This document shows positions 1-7,685 of a DNA stretch of 18,508 nt, one piece after another. The stretch is from Pavlovales sp. CCMP2436 (lineage: Eukaryota; Haptophyta; Pavlovophyceae; Pavlovales), in NCBI GenBank assembly GCA_026770615.1, contig MU631904.1, positions 42,480 to 60,987 of the forward strand, given 5' to 3'. Position 1 is the first letter of the stretch. Every line of letters starts with the position of its first letter. Position numbers and translations under genes: made by a program. The notes beneath the pieces were generated by a model. It was not told where the DNA came from, made no database searches, and saw only the letters and a program-made list of their open reading frames with translations.

Positions 1-345
1 GCCCGCCGCCTTCTGTGGCGCCATGACCCAGGCAGTTCCCAACTTCCTTGACATCGTGGACGAGCCGACCGGCACCATCACGCGGCGCGGCATACTCGAG
101 CTGCAGCAAGTCGCGCTCGTAGTAGGACGGAACTCCTTTCTGGACATGCGCGCGCATGGCTGGCGGTCATACCTGCACTTGCCGCGACGAGGCCTCCCCA
201 GACCACCACCGCCACCACGGCAGGGACAGGCGTTCCTCCGCTGCTGGCTCGAGATGCAACAGGAGGCTGGCGTCAGTGCTGGAGCGATGATCAACGCTGA
301 TCTGCCAACCCGTGTGCTACACCTTCCCCCAGAGTAGGCCTGCCG
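1..345 (+). other. GC-rich left edge, possible upstream part of the decayed element
   Basis: An ORF opens at 23 and ends at 337, giving 104 residues with a proline/arginine-rich middle. It lies in a different frame from the ORF that follows at 346. I recognise no domain in it. It could be a frameshifted upstream part of the mobile-element remnant next to it, since frame 1 of the same stretch also reads without stops from 52 to 297. The contig edge cuts off anything further upstream. Confidence 0.2.
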
Positions 346-1488
346 ATGGTGCGCAGGGATCTCACAGGCAAGCCAAGCCTCAACATGCAGAAGGACCTCA
401 CCGAGGACCGCGAGGCTCAGCAGTTTGACGCGCTCAAGATGCGGATCAACGCGCTCCCGCGGAGCGATCGCGTCGTGCACTTGGTTAGGAGCATCGACAG
501 CAACAGCTCTGCCTGGGTGGCCGCGCTTCCGATTGGCTACGGCGCCTGCACCATCGGCGAGTGGGTGAAGATCACATCACGCTTCTTCGGCGTCCCGAGT
601 CCCATCTGCGTCGGCCTAGCCGCGCGAGGCGCGCGGTTGTTCAACCGCGACATCGACGTACACGGAGACAACATTGTCGAGGCCACCGGGCAGAGCGTCA
701 CCGGCGACCACATCTCCAAGCTCAGGCACGATCCGCTCCTCACCCTCCTGGCTGAGGTTGCGAGGAGAATGGGTGCACACGCGCGCACCGAGGCGGGAGA
801 CATCTTCGCCTCGGTACTCGCCTCCAACCAGGCCGCGTACCGGCTCTTCTTCGGTGGAGTAGGGCCGAAGGTCGACCTCTACGCCGAGTACGACCACAAG
901 GGTGGGCGGGCGGTCCCGCGACTGCTTGAACTCAAGACCATGACGGACGTTCTGCAGGACTCGGTACAGGGACACCGACGGCAACTACCCTGGGCGTGCT
1001 GTGGGCAGGCGAACTGACTCGCTTCTGGTAGAACGCATGAACTGAAGATTGATCGCGACTCCTTCCACACGACCCCCGGACAGACTGGCCCGATGCAGGC
1101 CCGCGCACAGACTTTCTGCACTGCAGGCGGCCCCGCGTTCGCCGCCCTCGTGACTGGAGCCTTCGGCGAGTGGTCTGACGAGCTGGAATCCTTCGTCGGG
1201 GATCTCGCCAGCATGGGTGCAAGAGCGCTCCAAGCTCGCATGGGGCCCCCCTCCGCTGCGCAAGCGCGCAGCACTCTCTTGTGGAAGATGAGACAGGAGA
1301 TCGGCATGTGCGCACTTCGAGGGCACGCCAAGGTCATCATTGCGCGCTCGCGATTGGAGCGCACCGGCATCGGCACCGGCAACGGCGGCGGCACAGGCAC
1401 TGACATCGACGACGACGGCAACCTCGACGAGTGGGCTGAGGGCGCGTACCACCTCCGCAGGGAGACACGAATTGGAATCGGCGCCTAA
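346..1488 (+). pseudogene. decayed mobile-element ORF, probable C-terminal region of a non-LTR-type reverse transcriptase protein
   Basis: The frame is open from 346 to 1488 except for a single TGA at 1015-1017. Seen: a segment at residues 77-90 (SRFFGVPSPICVGL), then RDIDVHGD near 101-108, RHDPLLTLLAEVARRMG near 127-143, and VDLYAEYD followed by LELK near 176-197. From established knowledge, the order 'D-x-HGD ... RHD-x-L-x-x-L-A-x-x-A ... D ... E-x-K' resembles the C-terminal tail of non-LTR-type retroelement proteins in algae and oomycetes, and D...ExK is what a PD-(D/E)XK nuclease core would leave. The Cys residues of the usual zinc knuckle are missing. After the TGA the frame continues into GAFGEWSDELESFVGDL (about codons 266-282), which looks like the same protein continuing. 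The stop and the missing Cys residues point to a dead copy. The family call is inference; a host gene of unknown function is possible. Confidence 0.4.
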
Positions 1489-1489
1489 G

Positions 1490-1526
1490 TATGCCGCCTG
1501 GGTGACTATATGCCGCCTGGGTGACT
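1490..1526 (+). repeat. short tandem duplication just after the ORF stop
   Basis: The motif TATGCCGCCTGGGTGACT occurs at 1490-1507 and again at 1509-1526, directly after the TAA at 1486-1488. It is a local duplication and no function is visible. Confidence 0.7.
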
Positions 1527-1623
1527 GAACGTCGTCGCGCCTACACGATCGGAGTCGACCACTTCTGAGACAGAATGTCTGCAACCCACTGCCTGCTGCC
1601 CTTTTCTATAGTAAGGAAGTCGT

Positions 1624-1671
1624 AGTTTAAAAAAGGCTGAGCCGCTATATATATATATAGTTTAAAAAAGG
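1624..1671. repeat. TA-palindrome flanked by a direct repeat
   Basis: TAGTTTAAAAAAGG occurs twice, near 1624 and near 1658. Between the copies is GCTGAGCCGCTATATA followed by a TA run. The same core word, GCTGAGCCGCTATATA, recurs in the AT-rich island near 7579, in the same orientation. It may be the terminus of a dispersed element family. Confidence 0.5.
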
Positions 1672-1770
1672 ATGTATGCCCAGGGTGTCAATTTCCGCTG
1701 GCGGAGAGCGCGACGCCGACACGGCCAGGATAGGTCAGAGAGACCCGTTTGACATGCGGAAAGAAGCTCG

Positions 1771-2350
1771 CCCAGTCCAGAACGACCTAGTTCATCGCGC
1801 CTCGCAGCCAGACCTCCGTCCGCGTGCGTCTCGTGGAGAACCTTCATGCTGAACTATCTCGGATGACAGGCTCCACACGCCTCGGCACACATTGCGCGGA
1901 CACCGAGGACGAGGTCAACGCGGGCTCGGCAGGCGGCAAGGCAACGGTGTCACTGGGAGTGTGATACCCACGAGTTGTCATCGCGGTGTGCCAGCTCTGG
2001 TGCCACGTCGAGCGCGCCTCTGGCTCCGACATGGCGTCGTACGGCCTGCGGTCCGAGCTGCGTCTCCATGGACGAGCAAACAGGCCTTGCGCGACCTCTT
2101 GGCGTAGCCGTAAACATGCGAGATGGGGCATCGAAGCTGTTGCTCGGGGATATCATACGTCTTGAACATCGTGCCAAAGCTTGTCCATCGCCTGCCGAGC
2201 CCGCGTTGACCTATTCTCGGTGTCCACACACTATGACCCGAACGCGTATGGAGCCTGTCATCCGAGCTAGTTCAGCATGAAAGTTCTCCACGAGACGCAC
2301 GCGGACGGAGGTCTGGCTGCGAGGCGCGATGAACTAGGTCGTTCCGGACC
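1771..2350. repeat. imperfect inverted duplication (foldback)
   Basis: The sequence 1771-1937 is found again as its reverse complement at about 2188-2350. The best-conserved core is 1781-1875 against 2247-2340, with only a few mismatches; the shared word GAGCCTGTCATCCGAG lies in it. Similarity weakens toward the centre, where a trace (TATCACAC against TATCATAC) suggests the arms were once longer. The intervening 250 bases show no convincing gene. The right arm overlaps the 3' end of the minus-strand ORF chain at 2267-3127, so the left arm may be an inverted copy of that gene's tail. Confidence 0.75.
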
Positions 2351-3127
2351 GGCCGGCACGCCGCAATCCCCATTGCTTCCCAGCGATACGTCACCGCTGG
2401 GATCACCAATGGACTCGCTTGCTCGCGCACTGTCGGGCGGCCTCGCGTTGAGCAGCGACTCCAGCGCTTTGTTTTTGGCTTCCTCATCATTCACCACTTC
2501 TACCAGCTCCCCACTTCGGCGTAGCGCGTAGGAGCCTGCGTCGAAGCGTTTAGATCAGCCTGACTTGAACTTGAAACGTAACGCCAGCCTGAACCCCTCT
2601 ACATTAATATACGTGATCTGCTGATCGCTGTTCAGCTTCGGTCTCGTTGCGCGCCAATGCGGCCGCGTGGCTCTCGTTGTGAGACTTGTACCGCGCTCTG
2701 TTGCGCGTGCGCCAGCTCGCAAAGGCGTCGCCAGCGCTGGCCGTCGGCGGTTCCTCCCACTCGGCGCCGGTTTCCGCGCACGCCTGTCGCAGCTCATCCA
2801 CGATGTCGATGCGCGCTTGCGCCCGCACATGCCGTTCGAGCCTCCCGATGCGTACTCGCCCGTCGGCGCGGCCTTGTACGCCACGGCCCACTGAGCGCAC
2901 CGCACCTGCAACGCAGTGTCGGTATCGTTCCGCGCCAATGCGGCCGCGTGGCTCTCTTTGCGAGACTTGTTGTACCGCGCTCTGTTGCGCGTGCGCCACT
3001 TCGCAAAAGCGTCGCCAGCGCTGGCCGGCGGCGGCTCCTCCCACTCGGCGCCGGTCTTCGCGCATGCCTGTCGCAACTCAACCACGATGTCGATGCGCGC
3101 TTGCGCTCGCTTGCGGTCGGGGGCCAT
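2267..3127 (-). pseudogene. uncharacterised ORF chain with a duplicated module of about 60 residues, frameshifted
   Basis: I do not recognise the protein. Reading starts at ATG 3127 (MAPDRKRAQARIDIV) and gives a module with the landmarks ARIDIV, ELRQACA, TGAEWEEPP, SAGDAF, WRTRNRARY and ESHAAALARN. After a linker the same landmarks return, but in another frame, so there is a frameshift near 2830. The first frame then resumes with GFRLALRFKFKSG and meets TGA at 2555-2557. It continues open through YALRRSGELVEVVNDEEAKN to TAG at 2267. The module is basic and Arg-rich with a conserved Trp pair (EWEEPP, W-RTRNR), which could suit nucleic-acid or chromatin binding, but that is a guess. It is either a dead gene or one with introns I could not resolve. 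Confidence 0.35.
2642..3108. repeat. two-copy tandem duplication, period about 281-284 bp
   Basis: Copy A is 2642-2824 and copy B is about 2923-3108. They share long identical words such as CGCGCCAATGCGGCCGCGTG (2650 and 2931) and GATGTCGATGCGCGCTTGCG. A 3-bp indel lies inside the copies, and the separating linker is about 100 bp. Most differences between copies are silent or conservative in the minus-strand module frame, which favours that frame having been coding when the duplication happened. Confidence 0.85.
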
Positions 3128-3344
3128 GGGCGAGACGGCCGGGACTGGCGGGTTGCGGGTGGACTTGCGCAACTGGCATTCGACACCGAACTTGCTCGCA
3201 CGTCAGCCAAGCGCTCGATGTGAGTAGACATACGACGGGAAGGCGAGCACAAGCTGAAGCAGCATGCGACGTGTCAGACACGCTTGAGCGCCCGCTTGAA
3301 GATAAGCCGCTTGAATGAATGCGGCGTGAATGTCGGCGTTGTAG

Positions 3345-3463
3345 GCGGCGGGCTGAGCGGCGGGCTCGGCGGTGGGCTGGGCGGTGGGCTCGGCGGCGGG
3401 CTGGGCGGCGGGCTGGGCGGCGTGCTGGGCGACGTGCTGGGCGGCGTGCTCGGCGGCGGGGCT
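3345..3463. repeat. 12-bp GC minisatellite, about 10 units
   Basis: The unit is GCGGCGGGCTGG with T/C and G/C variants, starting at 3345 and repeating every 12 bp to 3463. Both strands are open through it: plus gives a Gly-Gly-Gly-Leu ladder, minus gives a Ser-Pro-Pro-Pro ladder ending in a basic tail (FKRLIFKRALKRV) and a stop. SPPP ladders occur in algal wall and extracellular proteins, but with no signal peptide or start codon visible I treat this as a minisatellite. Confidence 0.85.
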
Positions 3464-4477
3464 CGCAGAGAAGAGACTGCGGCGCGAAAAGCGGCGGATT
3501 GCTTTAAACGTGATTAAACGTGATTAAGCCAGTAGGTTGTTGTAACTACTGTTTGTACTGGGTGTCAGTTGACGTTGTCAGTTGACATTGTCAGTTGACA
3601 TTTGTTGGGATTATTTTTGGGATATTTGTTGGGATGCAATTATTGGGGTAGCGGCTGGACCCTTCAGAGAGTCGGGTTTCTAGGATTGGTACAAAATTAA
3701 ATTGACGTGCGCAGTGTACTGATTAATCTAACAATAATTAACAAAAACTAACAAAAACTAACAAAAACTAACAAATACTGATAAATGCTGATAAAAACTT
3801 ATAGATACATAGCACTATGGTACGGATACCGCACCTATCGCATATTACATTCTCTCACCGTAATGGTATCGATTTTAGACGTTTAATGATATTTCCGCAT
3901 GATTCATTAAGTTATTGTTAGATTAATCAGTACTTACAACTCTGCCGTCACATATTGAAAGATTTTGATGCATAGGCCGCCCCGTGTCGAAGACTTTGAT
4001 GCACTACACTTTTATTACACTCAGTCGATGTTACACCAATACGGTCGATGTTACACCAATTCGGTCGATGTTTAAACTAATCTAATAAATCTAATATATT
4101 TATATACAGACCATTATCTCGTCACAGGCTTTTACTTTTTTATAAAAAAAATTATGTTGATAAACATTAATAAGATTATTATAAACCTTTTTTTATACTG
4201 CAGAATGACGTACGAATATATACAGAGGCCGGACACGACGCAAGTCGCTTATAAACATTGATAAATCTCGAAAATGCTTATAAATACTTATATGCACACT
4301 TCAGTACGCTATGGCTTGTTAAATCCTCGTCAATGACGGCCGGCTGGTGTTCAACTGGGGTCAATAGAAAAGGAAAGGAGAAGCAATTTAAAATGTTTTC
4401 CATGGTGCTTCGGGGCATCGGGGATCGTTTCTTTTTGGCCTCCCCGACCCCGATCTTTCACATGGGAGCTTTATTAT
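3464..4477. other. AT-rich spacer without a gene
   Basis: I see no coding region here. The stretch contains three copies of a 13-bp word (TGTCAGTTGACAT type, 3563-3601), the inverted-repeat element at 3716-3933, and a 20-bp tandem (about 4021-4071, unit TCGATGTTACACCAAT plus 4 bases). It resembles the AT-rich DNA on the far side of the copia insertion and was probably continuous with it before that insertion. Confidence 0.6.
3716..3933. mobile_element. MITE-like element with perfect 22-bp terminal inverted repeats
   Basis: The first 22 bases (3716-3737, beginning GTACTGATTAATC) are the exact reverse complement of the last 22 (3912-3933). The element is 218 bp and noncoding, and carries a 10-bp tandem (ACAAAAACTA, 3741-3770) inside. 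Length and structure suit a miniature inverted-repeat element. No clear target duplication is visible at the flanks, so a simple palindromic rearrangement cannot be excluded. Confidence 0.5.
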
Positions 4478-4765
4478 TGTCGGACTGCGGGTTGAAGCGA
4501 GTCGAGTTAGGGACGTAGGTCACCGGTACGCGAGTACCGGGAGCAGCGCTCAGTCTATCTGGGAGTGAAGTCTACATTGGCGAAGTGAAGACAAGCTGTG
4601 TGACAAGGTCTCTTAGTAAGTAAGAGACCATGACAAGAGCGCTGAAGAGGCGTCGAGAGCAGCCGTAGACGATTCGAGACGGCAGCTGGGTCCGGGATAT
4701 TAAAATCCGGGCAGTCCGATGGCGAACCGGACAGAGCCAAAGTGTATGAAACACTTGGGCTGACA
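4478..4765 (-). repeat. 3' LTR of the copia element
   Basis: This is a 288-bp LTR. It contains several hairpins: CCGGTAC-GCGA-GTACCGG at 4523-4540, GGTCTCTTA-GTAAG-TAAGAGACC at 4607-4629, and GCCAAAGTGT-ATGAA-ACACTTGGGC at 4736-4760. The hairpins are shared with the other LTR apart from the base changes noted there. Confidence 0.93.
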
Positions 4766-4777
4766 CCCTCCCTCAAT
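4766..4777 (-). other. polypurine tract
   Basis: On the element strand ATTGAGGGAGGG lies immediately upstream of the 3' LTR start TGTCAGCCC. That is the expected place and composition for the plus-strand primer of an LTR element. Confidence 0.8.
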
Positions 4778-4876
4778 CTGGACGTCGTCACGTTCAGGTT
4801 GAAGGAACTGGTACAGCTTGAGCTTGTAGTCGGTGAAAACCCCCCCCCGATAGAGGGGGAAACCCATGGCGGCCGT

Positions 4877-5165
4877 CTACATGCCGAGGAGCGTGCGGCG
4901 GTGCTGCAGTAAGAGCTTGGGGCCGAGGGGCTTGGTCATGATGTCGGCGACCTTGTCGAGGCCGCTGATGAAAAACAGCTTGATGGTGCCGTTCTTGACG
5001 AGGTCGCGGATCCAGTGGAATTTGATGTCCACGTGCTTGGTCCCCGGCGGTGCACGATGTCGTTCTTGGACAAGTTGATGCACGAAAAGTTGTCCTCGCC
5101 GACGGGCGTGGCCGTAGTTTGCAGGATCTGGTACAACTTGAACTGGTTGATGAACCCTCGCCTAA
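4877..5165 (-). pseudogene. copia pol remnant: C-terminal RNase H region
   Basis: The segment begins near 5165 with FKLYQILQ, passes GEDNFSCINLSKND, changes frame near 5048 at the run CGCCGGGGACC, and continues as TKHVDIKFHWIRDLV, GTIKLFF and DKVADIMTKPLG, ending at TAG 4877. These match the invariant end of Ty1/copia polyproteins ('TKHID-x-x-x-H-x-x-R', 'ADI-x-TKPL'). The frame change disables it. Upstream reverse transcriptase, integrase and gag are absent or unrecognisable. Confidence 0.85.
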
Positions 5166-5186
5166 CGTAGGCCGAGGGGGAGCTAG

Positions 5187-5440
5187 TTGATGAGAAACCC
5201 CCTCCTTGTCGAAGGGGGAAACAGCGGTGATGAGCGGCGGGAAGCCGGAGGAGATGTCGACGGCGGCGGTGCAGCCGGTGGAGTTGTCGACGGCGGCGTT
5301 TTGCCGATGATGGGGGAAGGCGTCTTGCCGGTGAAGATGTCGACAGCGGCAGGAGACCGGTGGAGTTGTTGACGAGCGGCGTCTTGCCGATGATGGGGGA
5401 CGGCGTCTTGCCGATTAAGATGTCGACGGCGGCGTTGTAG
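5187..5440. repeat. degenerate minisatellite inside the copia element
   Basis: The block contains repeated words ATGTCGACGGCGGC, GTCTTGCCGATGATGGGGGA and TGGAGTTGTTGACG or variants, with a unit near 80 bp in the better-kept half (about 5295-5435). It fills a large part of the space where pol should be and keeps one minus-strand frame open by composition. Confidence 0.65.
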
Positions 5441-6151
5441 CCGTTGAAGGGCGCGAGCGAGCGCGGGGGCTGGTCCCGCGCGGCGTAGCGCAGCGAGCGC
5501 GCGCAGTGCGGCGGCAGCTTGTAAGTGCTGTGGGCGCGCGGAGCGGCGAGCGTGTTGGAAACGGCTGCGCGTTGATAAACGTCGGCAGCGCGTTGAGCGA
5601 CGAGCGAGTATGATGGTGAGGGCAAGGTGATGAGTCTTGGCCGAGATGAGCCAGAAGGTGCCGCTGGATAATCAGTCCAGCAGGCCATCGATGAGGATGT
5701 TCGAGCTCGCGCGGCAAGTAGGCGGCGCGGGAGAGCGGGTTGGTGCCCGCTTTGAAGTCGACGAGAGGGTAAGGTCTCGTCGAGTGCTCTCGGACATGAT
5801 GAGCGTGAACGAGAGCAGGCCGAGCTTTTGTCGAAAGCTGGCCGAGGCCCGCGCGGCGTCGATAGCGCGCGGGCGAGCCCTTGTAGGCGACGTGTGCACT
5901 GTGCATGCAGTACGTGGCCTGGATCGTTGTTTGACGACGCTGTGCGCGTGCGTGATGCGAAATGACGCGAGGAGGGCGATGGCGGCGTGGCCGCCGTGAC
6001 CGATGTGCGCGCGCGGCTCTCGAGGCCGGTGTACGCGCGCGGCCCTTGAGGCCGAAGGTAACATCTGCGAGATGTGAATCTGTGTGAATCTGCGAGATGT
6101 CCTTGTCGTCTGTTGACGACGATCACGTGAGCGGCTGCTTGGAGACCAGCG
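5441..6151 (-). other. copia interior of unknown origin
   Basis: This GC-rich stretch lies between the repeat block and the primer site. Minus-strand frames are open for up to 396 codons (4936-6126), but the composition is Arg/Ser/Pro/Ala-rich and I find no gag zinc knuckle, protease or integrase motif. It may be a scrambled gag/pol remnant or captured host DNA. Confidence 0.4.
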
Positions 6152-6169
6152 AGCTCTGAAGGTCCACCA
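6152..6169 (-). other. primer binding site
   Basis: Directly inside the 5' LTR the element strand reads TGGTGGACCTTCAGAGCT. Its complement ends GGTCCACCA, that is, a tRNA 3' end with the universal CCA tail. The position, with no gap to the LTR, and the CCA complement both fit a reverse-transcription primer site. Which tRNA is used cannot be read from this window. An ATG formed by the LTR end and the first PBS bases opens a 15-codon frame that soon stops. Confidence 0.75.
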
Positions 6170-6460
6170 TGTCGGACTGCGGGTTGAAGCGAGTCGAGTT
6201 AGGGACGTAGGTCACCGGTACGCGAGTACCGGGAGCAGCGCTCAGTCTATCTGGGAGTGAAGTCTACATTGGCGAAGTGAAGACAAGCTGTGTGACAAGG
6301 TCTCTTCGTAAGTAAGAGGCCATGACAAGAGCGCTGAAGAGGCGTCGAGAGCAGCCGTAGACGATTCGAGACGGCAGCTGGGCCCGGGATATTAAAATCC
6401 GGGCAGTCCGATGGCGAACCGGACAGAGCCAAAGTGTATGAAACACTTGGGCTCCCGACA
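6170..6460 (-). repeat. 5' LTR of the copia element
   Basis: This 291-bp direct repeat of 4478-4765 ends on the plus strand with GGGCTCCCGACA, where the other LTR has GGGCTGACA (a 3-bp difference). It also has C for A in the TCTTAGTAAG stem loop and a G in GAGGCC. On the element's own strand it begins TGTCGGGAGCCC. Confidence 0.93.
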
Positions 6461-6465
6461 ATTAT

Positions 6466-6772
6466 TCTCCTTCTCTCCTTCTCTCCTTCTCCACATAAAA
6501 TCTTTTGCTGTATACATAGTAGGTATAATAGTAATAACACACACCCATTTCCTGGGTTGGACAAGATTCGGCTAATTTTTACGCAAAAGGCAAAATGCAA
6601 AAGCAGTCGTATAGATTGCGTCGTAAAAAACGCAGTTTAAAAACTTAAAATTTAAAATAGTGTAGTTGATAAGCTAAGAGTCGCACGATCGTATCGGTCG
6701 GATGTTTTCTTTTGCGTTTTCTAACAAAAAAATGATTTATAAAATTAAAATCTAACATTATAGATAGATATA
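6466..6772. other. AT-rich flank without a gene
   Basis: The stretch begins with a CTCCTTCT-type short tandem (6467-6492). The rest is AT-rich and noncoding as far as I can see, leading into the decayed AT-rich gene. Confidence 0.5.
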
Positions 6773-7433
6773 ATGACAATAGCTAATAAACCACTAAAAA
6801 TGATGAGCAAAGATAAAATTCGCGCTCACAAACTTGATTACTATAATCGTAACAAAGAAAAGTTCAAAGCGCTAGAATCACAACTTCACTGATTAATTCG
6901 GGTAAAAAAAACGTTAAAACCTCAACACTAGAGAAATATGGTACCAAAGCTAATGATAAAGATGAAATTGTTTTACATAAACGTCAGAAGATTGTGTTCG
7001 ATTCAACTTTTGAATCAACAGCTAATACTGACGTTATTAACATTGTTGTTGAGAAAAATGTGCCGATAGAACCTTATAAATCATATAATGCAGACCTTAA
7101 CGGGAAACAATTAACAGATTTCGCTCTTACCGTAATGCCAACTTTCGAAAAAAAGCCAATCGGCAAGGAAGAAGTAATAAAATACGCAAAGTTGCCCGTA
7201 GATCTTTTCAAAAATTATGAAAGTAAATATGATGCTTTTCTCTCGAAATTGCCGAAATGGTAACTAATCGTAATAAATTTATCGAAAAAATTGAAAATTA
7301 TGCACCGTGGAAAACATATAGCACTAAATCAAGAATTTTAGGAGGAATTTTAAAATTATCAAAGATTTGACATCCTACGGACGTAGCGATTCCACCTGAT
7401 GGAAGTGTGTATAACTTTCTAGAATCTATTTAA
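6773..7433 (+). pseudogene. broken AT-rich gene of unknown function
   Basis: Three adjoining reading frames look like one former protein. Frame A runs 6773-6892 (MTIANKPLKMMSKDKIRAHK start). A +1 frame then runs to 7263 (with SGKKNVKTSTLEKYG, VPIEPYKSYNADLNG, LPVDLFKNYESKYDAF). A third frame begins at ATG 7257, overlapping the previous stop as ATGGTAA, and runs through NKFIEKIENYAPWKTYSTKS to TGA 7368; it then stays open through HPTDVAIPPDGSVYNFLES to TAA 7431. The Lys/Asn/Ile-rich codon choice is unlike every other gene in the window. I recognise no domain. The composition suggests foreign origin (AT-rich virus, bacterium or organelle), which is inference. Smaller pieces follow at 7449-7604. 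Confidence 0.5.
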
Positions 7434-7685
7434 AGACGATAAAATGGTATGGCTAAAGTTATAAATGCAGAAATTAATAAACAAAAATATATTTTACATG
7501 GGACGCTATCAAAGATGCTGTGATCTTGAAATTCGGTAACGTATCTTTTGAGAGCTTGAGGTGCTCTAGCATAAAGAAGCTGAGCCGCTATATAAATATA
7601 TAGTAAAGAGAAGATTGGTGCATTATATTGGTGATCTGGATCTGGATCTGGACATGGATCTGAAAATGCTCGGGACGAAAATAAA
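7434..7685. other. AT-rich tail with ORF scraps and a repeated word
   Basis: A short ATG frame at 7449 (MAKVINAEINKQKYILHG) stops after 24 codons. A neighbouring frame reads AIKDAVILKFGNVSFESL and ends at the TATA word near 7604. Both look like further debris of the AT-rich gene. The word GCTGAGCCGCTATATA at about 7579 matches the one near 1638. A GATCTGGATCTGGATCTGG triplet tandem lies near 7634. Confidence 0.4.

Larger units (their letters stand above)
4478..6460 (-). mobile_element. Ty1/copia-type LTR retrotransposon, internally decayed (non-autonomous)
   Basis: The element reads on the minus strand and is 1983 bp. Its LTRs lie at 6170-6460 (5') and 4478-4765 (3'), both beginning TG and ending CA. 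It is flanked by a perfect 5-bp target duplication ATTAT at 4473-4477 and 6461-6465. The primer site touches the 5' LTR and the purine tract touches the 3' LTR. Only the final part of pol is recognisable (4877-5165). The LTRs differ by about three substitutions and one 3-bp indel, so integration was recent, yet the interior is far too short for a full element. It was therefore probably mobilised as an already defective copy using enzymes made elsewhere. It sits inside an AT-rich island. Confidence 0.9.

Noticed and set aside
4021..4071. CRISPR-like direct repeats (20-bp units)
   Set aside because: Units are directly adjacent without spacers, there are only about 2.5 copies, and the setting is eukaryotic.
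4258..4518. 86-codon plus-strand ORF running into the copia LTR
   Set aside because: It crosses the insertion boundary at 4478 and ends inside the LTR; no domain and no matching composition.
4936..6126. A 396-codon minus-strand ORF across the copia interior
   Set aside because: Its length reflects GC-rich repeat composition. Only the last part (GEDNFSCINLSKND) is recognisable, and that belongs to the frameshifted pol tail.
6152..6169. A tRNA gene suggested by GGTCCACCA
   Set aside because: Eukaryotic nuclear tRNA genes do not encode CCA, and there is no cloverleaf upstream; its position beside the LTR makes it a primer binding site.
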